Source of the DNA: Eretmocerus hayati
Taxonomy: Eukaryota; Arthropoda; Insecta; Hymenoptera; Aphelinidae
Length of the DNA: 64,000 bases
Reading direction: 5' to 3'
Assembly (NCBI GenBank): GCA_029851415.1
Contig: CM056741.1
Coordinates: 177,117,021-177,181,020 of the forward strand
Part shown: in pieces, positions 13,100-24,720 of the stretch
Layout of the letters: every line of letters begins with the position of its first letter
Position numbering within the stretch: position 1 is the stretch's first letter
Translations under genes and position numbers: made by a program
The notes under the pieces: generated by a model
Databases searched by the model: none
The model's input: only the letters and a program-made list of their open reading frames with translations
Told to the model about the DNA's origin: nothing

Positions 13100-13420
13100 C
13101 CTCAGACCCAATCTCAGCCCCTGCCAGAGCCACGCCCCATCCACGGCCCTAACCCCAGTGCCAGCTCCAGCGTCAGTCACAGCCCCAGCCTCGACCCCAG
13201 CCACAGCCCATCGATCCAAAAGGAAAGTTTTGACTGATTGGATCTTAGAACAACTGATCGGACCATCAAATCAATTAAGTAGCCCAATCCGTACGGATGA
13301 GTCAAAAACCATCACCAGCAACATCAACACGGACCCACTGGACCAACCAATTCATCGGACATGTCGACCCACCGGACCCACCGATTCGCCGACCCACTAG
13401 CCCATTGACCGACCAACAGC
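13100..13420. repeat. Degenerate CCAGCC and GACCCACCG minisatellites
   Basis: 13110-13215 is a degenerate hexamer array around CCAGCC/CCACGCCCC/CTCCAG. 13325-13420 is an array around GACCCACCGGA/GACCCACTG. The plus-strand frames over these arrays are proline- and serine-rich by-products. Confidence 0.7.
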
Positions 13421-13729
13421 ACCTGCGGCGCCACCACGATACGAGGCATCCAGACGGATAAAATTGGCTTAATTAATTGAATTCGTTGGAAGGATATTGC
13501 GAAATCTACGATTATTCACCTTGTGAATCCTATCACACTCATAATCTGCATCTAGATAAAATATAATGACTAAGGATATTTCTCTCTTCAGCGATGAATA
13601 ACATCTATATACCCTTATTACCCATCTCGTTTGACTCAGTCAATACACTAATTTCGAAATAGTTATTTACATCCAAAGATGCAACTATACTGAAACAGAC
13701 AACCATTAGAATCCATGAGACAGTGGAAA

Positions 13730-13975
13730 CTTAAGTGCCTTTCACTGAAACTCTAGTAATTTCCACAGGAATTTCAGTGAAAGTTTCACTGAAAATTCAG
13801 CGATTTTCATTGGAATTTCGGTAAAACTCCCACTAAAATTTTATCGATTTTCACTGAAATTTCAGTGAAATTTCCACTGAATTTTTTGTGAAATTCCACT
13901 GAAACATTAGCGATTTTCACTGAAATTCAATGAAACGTATCACTTGAACTTTGTTGATTTCCACTGAAATCACCA
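13730..13975. repeat. Degenerate TTTCACTGAAA minisatellite
   Basis: Many partially palindromic units of the type TTTCACTGAAATTTCAGTGA alternate with CGATTTTC/AGCGATTTTC spacers. The unit is roughly 25-45 bp and diverged. Because the core is itself inverted, single strands would fold into multiple hairpins. Confidence 0.75.
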
Positions 13976-13984
13976 TAGTTCAAG

Positions 13985-14110
13985 TGCATCGATCCATCCA
14001 CCAACCTACCCACCTGACCACTAACCCCCACTCACCCACCAACCCAACCACCCATCTACCCACCCATGACCCAACCATGATCCATAGGGCCACCCATCAC
14101 CCTTCACCTT
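13985..14110. repeat. Degenerate (CCACC/CCAT) minisatellite
   Basis: A C/A-rich array of CCACCAAC, CCCACC and CCATCTACC units. It is the fourth simple array within 1 kb. Confidence 0.75.
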
Positions 14111-15364
14111 CTCCCGATAGGCAACCCGAGACGCGAGATGCTGACAGACAAATCTTGGCTGGACTTTCAATTATTTTAATTCCTCACTCCTCGCTCAAAG
14201 TGTTATGTTACACAAGCAACAGCAAATGGACCCACCTGGAATACGTCTTTATCATCACTGAATAAATTTACGTGGCACATCACGAGTACTCAAAAGACAA
14301 CTCATGTGCTGACCTGAAATTCATACATAATAAGAAAATTAATTCTATCGTCTTCTGTGACCAACTATTGACGTTACAATACCTGCCATTCCGGATGAGC
14401 AAATCATATGAAAAAGATTTGCTTTGAGAAAGAAAGACAGTTCCTGTCTGAAGATACTCTCAATTTGGATGTGCATCAGTTGAATATGGATACATAATAT
14501 GCAAAAGTCACGAATGCGCTCTAGCCAATCTGAGATAAACCACTGCATCAGAGAAGCCAGAAGAAGTTGGAGCAAGCGGGGCAGGCGGAAAATTTGAAAG
14601 GAGTCTGTTTTCTTCGGGAGATTTGCAAGCGGGGCAGACAGAGAGAGGGAGAAAAGAAAAAAGACAGACTAGTCGAGGAAACGGAGACTTGCAAGTGTGT
14701 GATGGCTCAAGGGGTCCGCGAGTTGAATAGGAAATTCGTCTTGGTATGGAATTTCTTTATTTTTCTCTCTGTTTTCAGCTCATCTTTTTTTCGGCTCAGT
14801 TGATAGGCGTTTGAAAAGAATTCACGCTGGCATTGTTTGCCTGATTCACGTTCTGAAAGGTTATGATAATGGCGTTCAAATCATTCTTATCAAAACGCAG
14901 GCCTTGTGTCAATCCCGCTGAGTTTTGTACCTTCTTAGATGCAGTTTTGCAGTAACGCAACGTAGATTTTCGTTTGAATTCGATTTACTGGTAATCCTGT
15001 GCAGAGCTATGGTTTTCTTCGTATCAGTCAAACGGATAGTTGACTCACACTTTATGAGCTGAAATGGATAATATGAAGTCTGTCTGCTTCTTTCGTATTT
15101 ATTTGCTTATTGCTTATTATTCTGTTTTTTCACCATTTTTGCTAATTATGTTGACTGATTAGAGTTTGGATGTCTGGTGGTCAATCGATTCGGTTGTTAT
15201 CTAAGAAGTATTTCTGATAGTAGATAAATTCCCTCACAGGCTACAAAAAACCATGATCGGTATATTTATGTCGATTTTGTCATGATACAGGATCTCAGAA
15301 TATTTGAATCGACTCATAATTTTAGTATTACACAACCAAAATATACTTCCAAATGGAATGAACC
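14111..15364. other. Intron DNA, nothing recognised
   Basis: A duplicated AGAAG/GCAAGCGGGGCAG phrase occurs near 14570 and 14627. No gene or transposon end is recognised. Confidence 0.5.
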
Positions 15365-15366
15365 TA

Positions 15367-15975
15367 CACGCACAGAATTTTTCGATAAAAATTACGGGCA
15401 CAGTTAGGGTAATCGTGGGACGTCCGACATTTCAGCCTACTTATCGCGGATGAGTGTCGAGAAAAATTATCTATACTGTCTGGTAAATTTTATTTCAGGA
15501 CGAAAATTGTATCGAGTTTGGTGAAAAAGTGCAGTGAATTTGGGTAAATTTTGCGGGCACTTGTTGGGTAATTTTTACCGTACCAGTATAAAGAGCTGGG
15601 TCTGGGTGCGCCTGCGCGCGCCGCGAGCTCGGCTTCTCATCTAACCTCACAAAAACTTCGGTATAGAAGTGCATTATTTGACTCGTTCTGATGAAGATGC
15701 CTGGATTTTGATCCAAGGTCGAAGCGTACAAACTGATAAAACCATTTGAAACTTGCTGAATTATCTTCATTCTTACTCCTGGTGATATTAATATTGATCA
15801 TAGCAACATCACTGCTAAGTGGCATGAGAGAAAGCATTTCCTTAGTACAGGGAAAAATTACCCTACATGCCCGTAAAAACTGTCGCTCCTAGGTGGCGCG
15901 TCCCACGATTTCCGGCATGTAGGGTAATTTTTCCTTAACTAGTCTGGTAATTTTTATCGAAAAATTCTGTGCGTG
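15367..15975. mobile_element. Tc1/mariner-type MITE, copy 1
   Basis: It is flanked by TA on both sides (15365-15366 and 15976-15977). The terminal inverted repeat starts CACGCACAGAATTTTTCG and continues with ATAAAAATTA, closing with the exact complement at the right. Inner palindromic segments (GGGTAATTTTTCC / GGAAAAATTACCC, around a CATGCC/GGCATG pair) lie near the right end. There is no transposase; the minus-strand frames are shared with copy 2 at 21959-22570 only as shadows. TA target duplication and no coding capacity fit a non-autonomous Tc1/mariner element. Confidence 0.85.
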
Positions 15976-16349
15976 TAGTAATTCTAACTTCTCTCAATGT
16001 CAAAAGGTTTCGAATCTCACCACGGAAGAATTTTTCTTGAACTTTGGGACTTTACAGAATAATAACAACCATCTAAAAGAATTTTTCCAAGAAATTTGAT
16101 AGAACAATACTCCAGGGAATAATAATTCACGGAGGAATCTATCGAGCAGAATGACACTGATGAAGGTTCCAAAAGAGTGGTGTCGAAAGTGGTGAATTTA
16201 TCAAAGGGTGATAGAAAAGCACACGATAGATGGCGGGAAAAGAGTTTCACTGAGCAAGGGGTCGAAAAAGGGTAGAAAACGTCGACGGTGGTGTACCGAC
16301 ATTCCAAAGGAAACCACTTCCGGTACTCAGACAGTTCGGAGCCACGGCT

Positions 16350-16420
16350 TCTTGCAGGTCTGGGACAAAAAAAAAAGGAGCATGAAAGGAAGAGGGATAG
16401 AATGGATAAGACTAGCAAAA
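16350..16420 (-). other. Strong acceptor-like pyrimidine tract on the Rdl strand
   Basis: On the minus strand a roughly 55-nt pyrimidine-rich tract ends in TTTTTTGTCCCAG (AG at 16360-16361). It sits inside a 163-codon open frame (16017-16508) with a hydrophobic run VLLLVLSILSLFLSCSFFF. I considered it as a signal-peptide exon but found no GTAAGT/GTGAGT-type donor downstream. It could be a decoy acceptor. Confidence 0.2.
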
Positions 16421-16509
16421 GGACAAGGGGCCAACGATGGCAATTACCTTTTGGCAAAGACTTCACTGTAAAAATATCTACGAGACTTTTACCGTGACTT
16501 AATTGCACG

Positions 16510-17560
16510 TAAAATCAACCCGTCGACGTGGTGGCCCTGAAATATTGACATGCCGCTACTTTTTTTTCTATCATTCTTTGACAATTTTCATGCGGTTTTG
16601 GGATACGAGATTCACTTATTATTCTGTGGAAGAAAGTGAATGATGCTTGTGGACTTGTGCATGTCTCTATATTACGTGTAAAGAGTCATGCTCAGAAAAT
16701 TTTATGTGAGATTGCGATTAGTGGCCAACTTTTTGAATAATTGACAGTGCTTACTTTGAGATTTTTGGTTTCGGGAAGGAGGAAAATTGACTGAATTTGT
16801 AGCTATAGAGTTTCTTGAGAGTCAGCACTGATAGAGACTGCCGCAATCGGCTAGTCTTCGAACATGACTGAGGGGTATGAAGGTCTTATCCAACATCTTA
16901 ACTGCATATCAACTAGAAGGTAAGTCGAAGAGCCTGGTACGCCAGGGAACCGTCTTACTCTCGTTCGACCGATCGAGGTAATGACCGAGATATAGTATCC
17001 GATCGGGTGAAATCTTTTGGTGTCGAAGGTTCAAGTCGAAAATTGAAATGTCATTCTATTAATTATCAATGTTTCTTGTATAACGTATTTTACAAGTGCC
17101 TTAGTCAAAAGACAATTGAATCCTGAACTATAGGCGATAGAGTGAAGAATCCAAGGAATTTTCTGAATTCGTAAACCAACCCAAGTGAGTCTACGGCTAA
17201 CAAAGTATAGTTATGAAGAAAATATCACCGAACAGAGCCGGGATATTTGATCTCTTATGCTGCGTTATTGTTGGAGTAAAAGTAGATAGATCCTGCGGAT
17301 CGCTGAGTTCATTCCCATCCGAAAAATAGCAAGAAGAAGAAGAACCGGCAAAACAATGCCATCAGGGAAAGAGGATTTTGGTGTGTTTGCAACGCCTTCG
17401 GTACCCTGAACACGCACAGATTATTACCTGTCACGCAAATCGATGAAGAATTTTCATCTAATATCAATACAGAAACCAAAGAAGGAATTGGAGTGAGTTA
17501 ACTCGAATTTTCCTGAACTTTGCGTGGAATCCAACTTGAATTTTGTCTGAATTTTCAATG
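16510..17560. other. Intron DNA, nothing recognised
   Basis: No coding, RNA or transposon signal is recognised. Confidence 0.5.
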
Positions 17561-17562
17561 CT

Positions 17563-17637
17563 TCACACACACCCACACCCACACTCACACATCCACACAC
17601 ACCCGCACACACCCACACACACACACACACACACACC

Positions 17638-17680
<43 letters not shown>
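17563..17680. repeat. Interrupted (CA)n microsatellite
   Basis: CACACA/CACCCACA units run over about 118 bp, and the last part is pure (CA)n. All reading frames across it are repeat artefacts. Confidence 0.95.
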
Positions 17681-17684
<4 letters not shown>

Positions 17685-17689
17685 TTGCA

Positions 17690-20600
17690 TGGTTCATTTT
17701 TACATAGATTTCATTTTGATTTGAGATGGTAACTAATGAGGTATTCCATGAAATGTCCAAATTCGGAACCTATGAGAAATTCCATGTGAGATCTTTGATG
17801 ACCTTCAGGTATTCTGAAAAGCATGTTTTGATGATTTTCCCATGGGTCCGATATAATTATGTTAATGCATTGAAACACTGAAGTTGTCGGTCGAATAGTC
17901 TAAAAGGACCTGAGTAGACTGAAGTTGCCTACTAGTTCCTAGCTTCAATCAAGTCTCATGAGTTTGGGTCATTTGAGTCTGAATGTGTGTAATCTCAAGT
18001 TGACTAAAGCTCCAACTACAATATTGTTTCGGTAAGAATTCTGTGAAGTATTTTATTGGAGCCTGTTTGGACAACTTTGATTCTTTTATCACACAGGATC
18101 ATGTGGAGAATTACAAAAAAAGTTTCACATTTATCTCTTTGGGTAAATTACCTGGAAACTGACGAGACCTACGACCGACCTTATCGAATCTATGATAGAC
18201 ATTTGTATCCACAAATTACAGTTTAATGTGGCAATCCTCTACGGTTAGCAACCATCAACGTTTCTATAAATACAAGGATTCAAATGAAATTCGATTCTTC
18301 CGAAATCCGTCTTCCAATCCTTTAAACCTTCATTCCGAATACACTGTCGAATTATATCGGAACTCGTTATCCATTTTCAACACTCTACTGGCCCGACCAA
18401 ACTAAATTACCTCACTTCTACAAACTAATAATATATTCCATTCAAATTCGATGTCGCATTTACGTTTCACAGCTCTCGTCCTTCAGTACAACAGAATCAT
18501 CAACGCAAAGATGAGCTTTCCGAAATATCAAATATTGTACTACCTACAGAGAATATATAAAACACAGTGTCTATCTCAGAGTTCACCAGCCGAGTTTCCG
18601 TAAAATTTTAAAGCGTCGCAAAACCATAAATATTCATTTGAATATCAATATGTCAAGCATCTGTGGCAACGCTCCGCGTAATAACAACCAACTCTTCATC
18701 CTCCACCTCCTTCTCTTTTTAAATTTCCATGAGAAAAAATTACAGCTCTCAGGAGTAATAGTAGTAGTAGCATGTGCCATATAACTGCAAAAGCCTGCAT
18801 GCAAGTGAGAATGAATTTGCGTGACTAGCTCGATGCGAGACCGCTTCAAAGTACTCAACTGCACGCGCGCTGCTTTACAGGTTATATTGACGATTTTGAT
18901 AGTCGTCGTAGTGGTGGTGGTGGAATGGGCAAACTGCAGTCAAGAGATGCGCATATTTTTATTACCATCGACATGCGCAACGTGACGGAAAATGAAAGAG
19001 AAACTGGTGAATAAAAAGCCACTCGAATTTTTTTATTCGAGCCCTCAGTGTGAGTGCTTTGATTTGTATGAACAAGTTAGGCATTGTGACAGTTGTTATT
19101 TTTTTGAGAATTCAGAATGAGGATACCACTTTCTGCAACTCTTGGGAGTATGGCATTTTCTGCCTGTTTCTGATGGAAATTTTGTGGTACAATTCGCAAA
19201 ACAGGACACATATAGATGTTCAAGAGCTGGTGGCACGTGCAAGATTCATTTTTCTTTATTGATTTATCAGTCATGATCAATTCAAATAGTTCTTTTTCAG
19301 AAAATTGTTCGTGACTCGTTTTAGATTGATGGATGTGGTATCTATCGTGAGTGTAGGAGGATTAATTATCAACCGAATTGAAAAATGAGCAATGAATAGT
19401 TGCATTGTTGAAAAATTGGTGAATATGGAATTTGGAATGCGATTATATTTGTATGGGGTACAATTTTTTGTGATCGTATGAGCTGAGACTCCTCAAAAAC
19501 CGATCGAAGAAGACCATCGTTTATTTTTAAGATACTACCGGAAGTTTGTACACTCACTTCGGATCAGATTCTTTTCTTGGCTCATGTGAAAGTCTTTCTA
19601 TCGCCTTTGTACCTATAATAAGCCTAAATTCCTCGCGTTATTCTTTTGGTGTTTGAAGTGAACCCAAAATCTATTACCGATGAGAAATTTTCAAACAAAT
19701 TTCACAAGATTGTAACCATGTCCAATGGAGAAGGAACTTGAGTTTTCCATTTCATAAAATAATGATTTGAAACTCTTGAATGCTTAATGAAAATTCCTAT
19801 CCAGCAATATTCATGAAAATATGGTAGAAAACGGTGCAATATTTCTAGAACTCTATGAAATACTATTTCATCATCTATAAAATGATGAGAGATTTTTGAA
19901 GAGTACTACAAATTCTGTCTGTATTCTTCGTTCTTTACAACAAGTATTTTTCATTCCGTTACTCTTCACAAGTTATCTTCAGCGAGATACGTTTCTTAAA
20001 TTTCGTTGTAACTCTGAAGTATGCTTGACTTCTATCATTTTGAGCAAATTCTCTCTTCTACAACAAGATATGGAATCAGTGACAGGCACTCAATTTCAAA
20101 CGGAATTTCACAAGAGCTTCTGACTGCGTGAAATGAAAATCTCCCGTTGAAGTATGTTATCAAGCATCTCTTAGAACACTTATTTCCTGGGCGTACATGA
20201 TTACCCAGGTAGACGCTTTATCCGAATTTGTAGGAATCCTTGGGAAATATTTCATGAATAACTCAGTCATCAAAAACTATCGATAGTCTAGAGCTTTCAC
20301 ATCGAAAGTAATGCCCAAACTGTATATTAGCAACAAATTTCCATCAAAGACATGAGATTCATGTGGCATAATGATGAACCGTGTCAATTCAACTCGACTA
20401 TTTAAAATTCAGTCTAAAATTGGGTCATGCTATCTTTGACTACTTCTTCTTCCGCCTGCTAAGCTAAGCAAAGATACTTTGACGCAGTGCCGATTTGAAA
20501 GAAAAAAGCGTTACTTTTTACGTTTTTTTTTCTTTCTTTTTTTCGCGAATCGTGTGCTGGACTTTTCATATACTAGAGCTGCTGATTATTGTATGGAGTG

Positions 20601-21480
20601 GGTCAAAGGGAAGCGGGTGCACGCTATAAGTACGCCTGAATGGAGAGCAAAAGTTCGAGGAAGTCGGTCATTTGAATTTCTCACTGGCCTCTGAAAGTAT
20701 GTAATTATGCGAAAAAAAATTATGAAAGAGCCAATGAATTACGCTAAGTTTTGAGTAATGATGCAAAAGGATTCTATACGAGAAGAGTCGTTCATTGCAA
20801 AGTTTGTGTTGATCTATCTTTTCGTAGTTAGCGTTGGTAGGTCAGTCGGAAACTCATTTGATAGCATTTTTTTATCATAATTGCTGCGAGATTATTTTCT
20901 AATTGTGCCAGTATGACGCTCTAAAATTTCATCCTACGTAATTGTTGAATGGGATTCCAATATATATGCCTTTAGTCGATTTGAGCATTTGGTTAAAGTT
21001 ATCGGTTGTGTTCAATACTTGAATCAAAAATTCAAAGTGAGTACAGGTTAATGATATTTGCAACGTATGCTTGGCATGATTTCGTCTCGGAAAGCTAACA
21101 GTAAACCAATCCATCGCTAGTATGCAATGACAAGTCTTGTTGATCTATATTCCAATGATGCGGACCGATAACCTTAGTATGTATCTTGGAGACTCCTAGT
21201 TGACTAGGATAGAGCATAAAAATGCATGAAACAAGACATTTCGTAATTTTATTGCGAGGCTCTAATCGTGTTGCCTAACTCTAGCATTTAATCAACACTT
21301 TAGCGATTTTGTTTAGGTTTGTCTAAATTACCAATAATCGTATCGGTGATACCTAAAAATTTACTTTCAGAGTACTTTGTCTGTGTTTGGTCAGTAGTCT
21401 TGCTGTGTCCCATCATTACTGATTTTTTTTTCGTTATCTTTCTGCGGCATTCCAATGTCAGTGAACGAGATCAAAATCTG
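17690..21480. other. AT-rich intron DNA, nothing recognised
   Basis: No exon, RNA gene or element boundary was recognised. A (GGT)n/GTAGT stretch near 18900-18920 and TAGTAGTAG near 18758 are minor simple repeats. Confidence 0.5.
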
Positions 21481-21956
21481 TTTAGTACTCTAGCGGTACC
21501 GTAATGGTAAACATGATTACACACCAGTATACTTCCACAGTAGTTCAAGAGTACTTTAGTGGCAAGTATACGATTCCTTTGGTGGCTTTCATTTTCGAGC
21601 ATTAGAACATCTTATCAATAGTGTTAGACAACATCAGTATTTATACAGCACTTGAGCGATACCGTAATGGTACTTCACCAGTACTTCCGCGGTACTTACG
21701 CATTATTTTGACAAAATTTCACAACTGTTTCGGCGGAATTTTGATGCGTAAGATAGAGAATTTTATCGATAACATTAGAAGATTGTACCTATTTAGTACT
21801 CTACTCGTATTTAATTGATAGTTTTTTGTGAATTCTATTAGTACTGAATTGTGTCATCATGATCTTTTCGTGTGACATTCTAATTGAACAGATTATCCCA
21901 ATATCTGTTCAGCATCTAAGTGGTACCGTGATGGTACCCCATCACTGCTTCCGCGG
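21481..21956. repeat. Degenerate GCGGTACCGTAATGGTA array
   Basis: Diverged units with TAGCGGTACCGTAATGGTA, then a CACCAGTAcTTCC block, then GCGGTAC recur at about 21490, 21655 and 21920. Spacing is roughly 160-270 bp. The array is directly followed by the MITE at 21959, whose left TA target lies in a GCGGTA unit. A related array is at 43485-43650. Confidence 0.55.
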
Positions 21957-21958
21957 TA

Positions 21959-22570
21959 CACGCACAGAATTTTTCGATAAAAATTACGGGCACAGTTAGG
22001 GTAACCGTGGGACGTCCGACATTTCAGCCTACTTATTGCGGATGAGTGTCGAGAAGAATTACCTATCTGTAAGGTAAATTTTATTTCAGGTCAAAAATTG
22101 TATCGAATTTGCTGAAAAAGTGCAGTGAATTCGGGTAAATTTTGCGGGCACTCGTAGGATAATTTTTACCGTACCAGTATGAAGAGCTGCGAGTGCGCCT
22201 GCGTGCGCCGCGAGCCCCGGAACTCGACATCTCACCTAACCTCACAAACATTTTGGTGTAGAAGTACATTATTTGACTCGTTCTGATGAAGATACCTAGA
22301 TTTTGATCCGAGGTCAATGCATACAAACTGATAAAACCATTTGGAACTTGCTGAATCATCTTCATTCTTACTCCTGGTGATATTAATTTTGATCATAGCA
22401 ACATCACTGCTAAGTGGCATGAGAGAAAGCATTTCCTTGGTACAGGGAAAAATTACCCTACATGCCCGTAAAAACTGGCGCTCCTAGGTGGCGCGTCCCA
22501 CGATTTCCGGCATGTAGGGTAATTTTTCCTTAACTAATCTGGTAATTTTTATCGAAAAATTCTGTGCGTG
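21959..22570. mobile_element. Tc1/mariner-type MITE, copy 2
   Basis: Same family, length and orientation as 15367-15975, with flanking TA at 21957-21958 and 22571-22572. Identity over the full length is high by eye, with scattered substitutions and a few small indels. The terminal repeats are intact. Confidence 0.85.
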
Positions 22571-22709
22571 TACTTTAACCGTATCGTCAAATTTGATAAC
22601 TTTGGTACAGACGGTGCAACTTTGGTACACCCCTGAAAAATGGCTTCCAAGACTGTGTTCGGTAAGGTGAATGATTCTTTCGCTCTGAAGCCTGATTCTC
22701 TCCACTTGA

Positions 22710-22730
22710 CACACACACACACACACACAC
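22710..22730. repeat. (CA)n microsatellite
   Basis: About ten CA units. Confidence 0.85.
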
Positions 22731-22865
22731 AAACGATGTGTTGAACCGACGTAGATTTCGCGTGGATGATTGTACTTGTTCAATGAAGATATTTCCAAAA
22801 TAGCTGATTTAGCATTGATATACGAATGGTCCACTTGCAAGGGTGGACTACCAGTCGACAATCGC

Positions 22866-23128
22866 CTCCAAGATTTTTTTATAGTTTGATACTACCCAGA
22901 ATATGAAGAATCCAGAGTAACTCCGTTAAATGGGCCTCCCATCCGGAGATACAGCCACTGAGATCAGCGTTGCTCATATAGGCCTATGTTAAAAAGTGAT
23001 ATCTATAGATATACTAACAATGCTAACGTTTTTGACCATAGCTCTGAACAGGAGGCCCATTGGATGGAGTTATTCTGGATTCTTTATATTCTAGGTAGTA
23101 CCAAACTGTAAAAAAATTTCGAAGGTGC
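22866..23128. mobile_element. Foldback element, about 260 bp
   Basis: The left arm carries TAGTTTGATACTACCCAG, AACTCCGTTAAATGGGCCTCC and a TACAGCC block. The right arm carries their complements (GGAGGCCCATTGGATGGAG, CTAGGTAGTACCAAACTG). Arms are about 100 bp with moderate divergence. The central loop (22970-23023) contains TGCTCATATAGGCCTATGTT followed by AAAAAG, related to the loop of a different foldback family at 31930 and 55567. Confidence 0.75.
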
Positions 23129-23593
23129 TTGACGACCCAAACACCCTGGTCCCCCCTTGTTAGTCTACTTGGCAAGAACTATTCCAGAACGAACTGCGGG
23201 TGTATAATGATACAATTTGACTAAGTATATTCATCACCATATTGAAGAAACCATCGTTACATTGGGATATCTACAGCATTTGGAATTGTAACGAATAAAA
23301 AACCGGCAAAAACCATGAGAGAGTGTACCAAAGTTACCCCACTCTAGGTAAGAGGCATGAGAATGGGGTAATTTTAATACACCTCGGTATGACGGCTCTT
23401 TTTGACTGATCTTGAATCTAGTAAGGGTCCTTAACGTTCTAAAATATTGCAAACAGTTGCAAGGTTCCTGAACGATCAAAATTGATCCACTCGCATGATG
23501 GTGGGTGGAACTGAAATATTTTGTAAGTGTACCAAAATTGCCCGGTCGGGGTTTAACTTTGGTACACTCACAAAACTGCTAACAGTTATATTA

Positions 23594-24544
23594 GACCGGG
23601 AGCTAGCTGACATTTTTTGGTAGTTATTCCTACTAGGACAGGCCATTAACTAATAATTCATTGGTGGTGCGCAGAAGACGACTACGCAGTGACAGACGGG
23701 TGAGCGGTTCCGTTTTTGTGCAATTAATAAACAAACATGTCGGATAATTCGATATTTCAGAATCATTTTCTACAAAGTAATCCAACAATATTCCGTCGAT
23801 TCAGTTGAAAAAAAGTCATCGCTGACCAGTTGGCATACTCATTTGACGATTCCTAGTGCCTGCCATACTCGATCGAAAATGTCAAAATTTTCAAATACTT
23901 AGAATCTATTTCTACAGTATGGCACTTAGATATTCGGATAGATTATCGGAAAAAACCTATCGAAAAAGCATCGCCATACTGATAGGGCGATTCTGAATCA
24001 ATCAAAACCGCGATCAAAGTTGCGTAAAATGCATCAAATTCTTCTGCTCCGCTGCGCCATCTCTCGATCAACACTTGAGTCGCTTGGCCACGTGGGAATT
24101 CAATGCATTTTACGCAACTTTGATCGCGGTTTTGATTGATTCAGAATCGCCCTATCAGTATGGCGATGCTTTTTCGATAGATTTTCTTCCGATAATCTAT
24201 CCGAATATCAAAGTGCCATACTGTAGAAATAGATTCTAAATATTTGAAAATTTTGACATTTTCGATCGAGTATGGCAGGCACTAGGAATCGTCAAATGAG
24301 TATGCCAACTGGTCAGCGATGACTTTTTTTCAACTGAATCGACGAAATATTGTTGGATTACTCTGTAGAAAATGATTCTGAAATATCGAATTATCCGACA
24401 TGTTTGTTTATTAATCGCACAAAAACGGAACCGCTCACCCGTCTGTCACTGCGTAGTCGTCTTCTGCGCCCCACCAATGACTGATTAGTTAATGACCTGT
24501 CCTGGTAGGAATAACTACCAAAAAATGTCAGCTAGCTCCCGGTC
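23594..24544. mobile_element. Large foldback element with about 441-bp arms
   Basis: The element begins GACCGGGAGCTAGCTGACAT and ends in its complement, flanked by TA on both sides (23592-23593 and 24545-24546). The left arm is 23594-24034, the loop 24035-24102 (68 nt), and the right arm 24103-24544. Arm identity is very high by eye, with scattered mismatches (for example AACTAATAATTCATTGG against the complement of CCAATGACTGATTAGTT). It has no coding capacity. RNA from it would form a 440-bp hairpin. It inserted into the older GTACCAAA repeat. Confidence 0.9.
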
Positions 24545-24720
24545 TATATCAAATTGAACTTTGAACCCTTCAATCAAAAACTAAGACTGTAAACTTTAGA
24601 TTGACCTCTCATCAAGGGGGATTTCGTCAATGTATATTGGAATGCCGAGCCAAACAAAATAAAAAGTATCAAAATCGTACCAAAATTACCTTTAATGATC
24701 CCTATACGGCAAAGTTACAT

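Larger units (their letters stand above)
22573..24720. repeat. Old repeat with ACTTTGGTACAC / GTGTACCAAAGT words, interrupted by foldbacks
   Basis: Copies of AACTTTGGTACA (near 22600, 22619 and 23562) and their complements TGTACCAAAGTTACCCC (near 23325) and TGTACCAAAATTGCCC (near 23527), plus CGTACCAAAATTACC near 24676, define an older repeat. It resembles the TGTACCCAACTTGCCC family at 29758. It is split by the foldbacks at 22866-23128 and 23594-24544. Outer boundaries are not resolved. Confidence 0.45.

Noticed and set aside
16017..16508. Hydrophobic 163-codon frame as a first Rdl exon
   Set aside because: The hydrophobic run is encoded by a polypyrimidine tract; no GTAAGT/GTGAGT-type donor in the right place.
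17454..17760. Cysteine/valine-rich frames across the CA repeat
   Set aside because: Pure microsatellite translation.
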